A DNA stretch of 64,000 nt from Aeromonas lacus (GTDB lineage: Bacteria > Pseudomonadota > Gammaproteobacteria > Enterobacterales > Aeromonadaceae), in contig NZ_JRGM01000032.1 of the NCBI RefSeq assembly GCF_000764665.1, positions 1 to 64,000 of the forward strand, read 5' to 3'. Positions 62,391-64,000 of this stretch are shown here, piece by piece. The translations under genes were made by a program, and so were the position numbers. A model generated the notes under the pieces. That model had not been told where the DNA came from. It saw nothing but the letters and a program-made list of their open reading frames with translations, and ran no database searches. How positions within the stretch are numbered: the stretch's first letter is position 1; the number at the start of each line of letters is the position of its first letter.

Positions 62391-62819
62391 ATGGCAGACA
62401 ACAACCAAGCGTTAAAAAAGGCCGGGCTCAAGATCACCTTGCCCCGGGTCAAGATCCTGGAAATCCTGCAACAGCCGGACTGCCAACACACCAGTGCCGA
62501 AGATCTCTATAAACGCCTGATCGATCTGGGTGAAGAGATTGGTCTCGCCACCGTCTACCGCGTTCTCAACCAGTTTGATGATGCCGGTATCGTGACCCGC
62601 CATCACTTCGAAGGGGGCAAGTCGGTATTTGAGCTGGCGACTCAGGAGCACCACGACCATCTGGTTTGCCTGGACTGCGGCAAGGTGATTGAGTTCTCCG
62701 ACGAGGTGATTGAACAACGCCAGAGCGAGATCGCCAAGAAGCACAATATCCGTCTCACCAACCACAGTCTCTACCTCTACGGTCACTGTGCCAGCGGTGA
62801 GTGCAAGCACGACGACTAA
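62391..62819 (+). CDS. fur: Ferric uptake regulator Fur
   Basis: 142 aa; E. coli Fur has 148. Iron-dependent repressor. The N-terminal winged helix (1-80) has G-L-K-I-T-L-P-R-V-K-I-L near residue 12 and L-A-T-V-Y-R-V-L-N-Q-F near 52. Metal-binding residues include H-H-F-E near 71, Q-E-H-H-D-H near 85, and C-L-D-C (about 93-96). The C-terminal C-x4-C (H-C-A-S-G-E-C) forms the second zinc pair. It is the expected regulator of the siderophore region 30 kb to the left. Confidence 0.97.
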   Translation: MADNNQALKKAGLKITLPRVKILEILQQPDCQHTSAEDLYKRLIDLGEEIGLATVYRVLNQFDDAGIVTRHHFEGGKSVFELATQEHHDHLVCLDCGKVIEFSDEVIEQRQSEIAKKHNIRLTNHSLYLYGHCASGECKHDD

Positions 62820-62840
62820 GTCGGCTGCAACATCAGATCA

Positions 62841-62884
62841 CGGACAATAAAAAAGCCAGCATCAGCTGGCTTTTTTATTGTCCG
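62841..62884. terminator. Bidirectional terminator between fur and glnS
   Basis: A perfect 20-bp inverted repeat around loop ATCA. It begins CGGACAATAAAAAAG and ends with the complement, so both strands have a GC stem base next to a T-run (CTTTTTTATTG). It ends fur and glnS transcription. Confidence 0.93.
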
Positions 62885-62934
62885 AAACAGGATAGAAGCA
62901 CAATGGAGGGCAGAGTCTCCCCTGCCCCACGGTA

Positions 62935-64000
62935 TCAGCCTTCTACCTTGCCCCAGGAGTCGCGCAGGGCAACAGTGCGGTTGAACACCAGATGCTCCGG
63001 GCTGGAGAGCTTGTTGTCGGCGCAGAAGTAGCCTTCGCGCTCGAACTGGTAAGCCTGCTCCGGCTTTGCGTTCTTCAGCGAAGCCTCGACACGTGCACCC
63101 TCGATGATCACCAGGGATTCCGGGTTCAAAGCCGCTTCGAAGTCCTCTTCGGCGCCCGGGTTCGGCACCTTGAACAGACGGTCATAGAGACGCACTTCTG
63201 CCGGCAGGGAGTGAGTAGCGCTGACCCAGTGGATCACCCCTTTCACCTTGCGGCCATCGGCCGGATCCTTGCCCAGGGTCTCGGGGTCGTAGCTGCAGTA
63301 GATGCAGGTGACCTTGCCGTCGGCGTCCTTCTCGATGCGCTCGGCCTTGATGACGTAGGCATTGCGCAGACGCACTTCCTTGCCCAGCACCAGACGCTTG
63401 AACTGCTTGTTCGCTTCCTCTTTGAAGTCAGCTTCGTCGATGAAGATTTCGCGGGTAAAGTTCAGCTCGCGGGTACCCATCTCGGCGTTGCTCGGGTGAG
63501 CCGGGGCGGTCAGCACTTCATCGGCAGCCAGGTTCTCGATCACCACCTTCACCGGGTGCAGCACGGCCATGGCGCGCGGTGCATTCTCGTTGAGGTCTTC
63601 ACGGATGCAGGCTTCCAGCATGCTCATCTCGACGATGTTGTCCTGCTTGGTCACGCCGATGCGCTTGCAGAACTCGCGGATGGAGGCCGGAGTATAACCA
63701 CGGCGACGCAGACCGGACACGGTCAGCATGCGCGGGTCGTCCCAACCATCGACGTGCTTCTCGGTCACCAGCAGGTTCAGCTTGCGCTTGGACATGACGG
63801 TGTATTCGAGGTTCAGACGAGAGAACTCGTACTGACGCGGGTGGCAGTCGATGGTGATGTTGTCCAGCACCCAGTCGTACAGACGACGGTTATCCTGGAA
63901 CTCCAGAGTACAGATGGAGTGGGTGATCCCTTCCAAGGCGTCCGAGATGCAGTGAGTGAAGTCATACATCGGGTAGATGCACCACTTGTCACCGGTCTGG
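62935..64000 (-). CDS. glnS: Glutaminyl-tRNA synthetase GlnS (C-terminal part)
   Basis: About 355 codons of roughly 555; the N-terminal part with the H-I-G-H motif lies beyond the right edge. It attaches glutamine to tRNA-Gln. Visible: [11 protein letters not shown] at the window edge, the second class I signature V-M-S-K-R-K-L about 60 residues later, W-D-D-P-R-M, and the two anticodon-binding beta-barrel domains to the end. The reading frame is open through base 63999. It is convergent with fur, with the terminator between. Confidence 0.97.
   Translation of the reverse strand, partial: QTGDKWCIYPMYDFTHCISDALEGITHSICTLEFQDNRRLYDWVLDNITIDCHPRQYEFSRLNLEYTVMSKRKLNLLVTEKHVDGWDDPRMLTVSGLRRRGYTPASIREFCKRIGVTKQDNIVEMSMLEACIREDLNENAPRAMAVLHPVKVVIENLAADEVLTAPAHPSNAEMGTRELNFTREIFIDEADFKEEANKQFKRLVLGKEVRLRNAYVIKAERIEKDADGKVTCIYCSYDPETLGKDPADGRKVKGVIHWVSATHSLPAEVRLYDRLFKVPNPGAEEDFEAALNPESLVIIEGARVEASLKNAKPEQAYQFEREGYFCADNKLSSPEHLVFNRTVALRDSWGKVEG

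Noticed and set aside
1-64000. CRISPR arrays, insertion sequences, toxin-antitoxin pairs
   Set aside because: I looked for regularly spaced direct repeats, transposase motifs and small paired genes, and found none that stand up.

Overview
The window is a GC-rich, gene-dense gammaproteobacterial chromosome segment. The best fit is Aeromonas: gene order follows the enteric/Vibrio pattern (seqA-pgm, ybfF, fldA-fur, tamAB, ynj genes), with Aeromonas-like additions such as an NRPS catecholate siderophore operon and a bkd-type dehydrogenase operon. The genus call is an inference from gene content. I saw no insertion sequences, phage genes, integrases or CRISPR arrays.

Layout. 1-1.3 kb: end of flgA, then flgMN behind a near-consensus sigma-28 promoter. 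1.3-6.9 kb: housekeeping genes (yfcE, an OppA-like binding protein, an EamA transporter, rsuA, an HD-GYP phosphodiesterase). 6.9-12 kb: an anaerobic module of fsaA divergent from ybiY-ybiW (radical activase and glycyl radical enzyme) plus a DeoR regulator, with a perfect FNR box and an inverted repeat in the divergent promoter. 12-17.2 kb: eamA, a YejA-like binding protein, small conserved or hypothetical genes and a cold-shock gene. 17.4-20.6 kb: E1alpha-E1beta-E2 of a branched-chain-type 2-oxoacid dehydrogenase without its own E3.

20.8-33.7 kb is the main accessory island: a siderophore operon entC-E-B-A-F plus an uncharacterised EreA/ChaN-like gene on the minus strand, and on the plus strand a TonB-dependent receptor and a DAHP synthase. 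The adenylation domain of the NRPS carries the EntF serine code (D-V-W-H-F-S-L-V-D), so enterobactin rather than amonabactin is the predicted product. Two Fur boxes and a 20-bp palindrome lie between entC and the receptor gene.

33.7-41.1 kb: a GalR-like regulator, slt, a GGDEF-EAL protein, raiA behind a perfect CRP site, a VC2046-family gene and two identical tRNA-Tyr genes. 41.2-46.9 kb: tamA-tamB. 47.3-55.8 kb: a small membrane protein, ppiC, then a compact run (DUF1499, ynjA, a VTT-domain/flavin-disulfide-reductase fusion, ynjB, ynjC, ynjD, ynjF) that looks like one uncharacterised membrane/redox/transport system. 56-64 kb: mltB, pgm, seqA, ybfF, a DUF2788 gene, ybfE, fldA, a DUF4442 gene, fur and the 3' part of glnS.

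Functional links: Fur, encoded near the right end, is the expected repressor of the siderophore island. The DAHP synthase could feed chorismate to EntC. FNR and CRP sites tie the glycyl-radical module and raiA to oxygen and carbon status.
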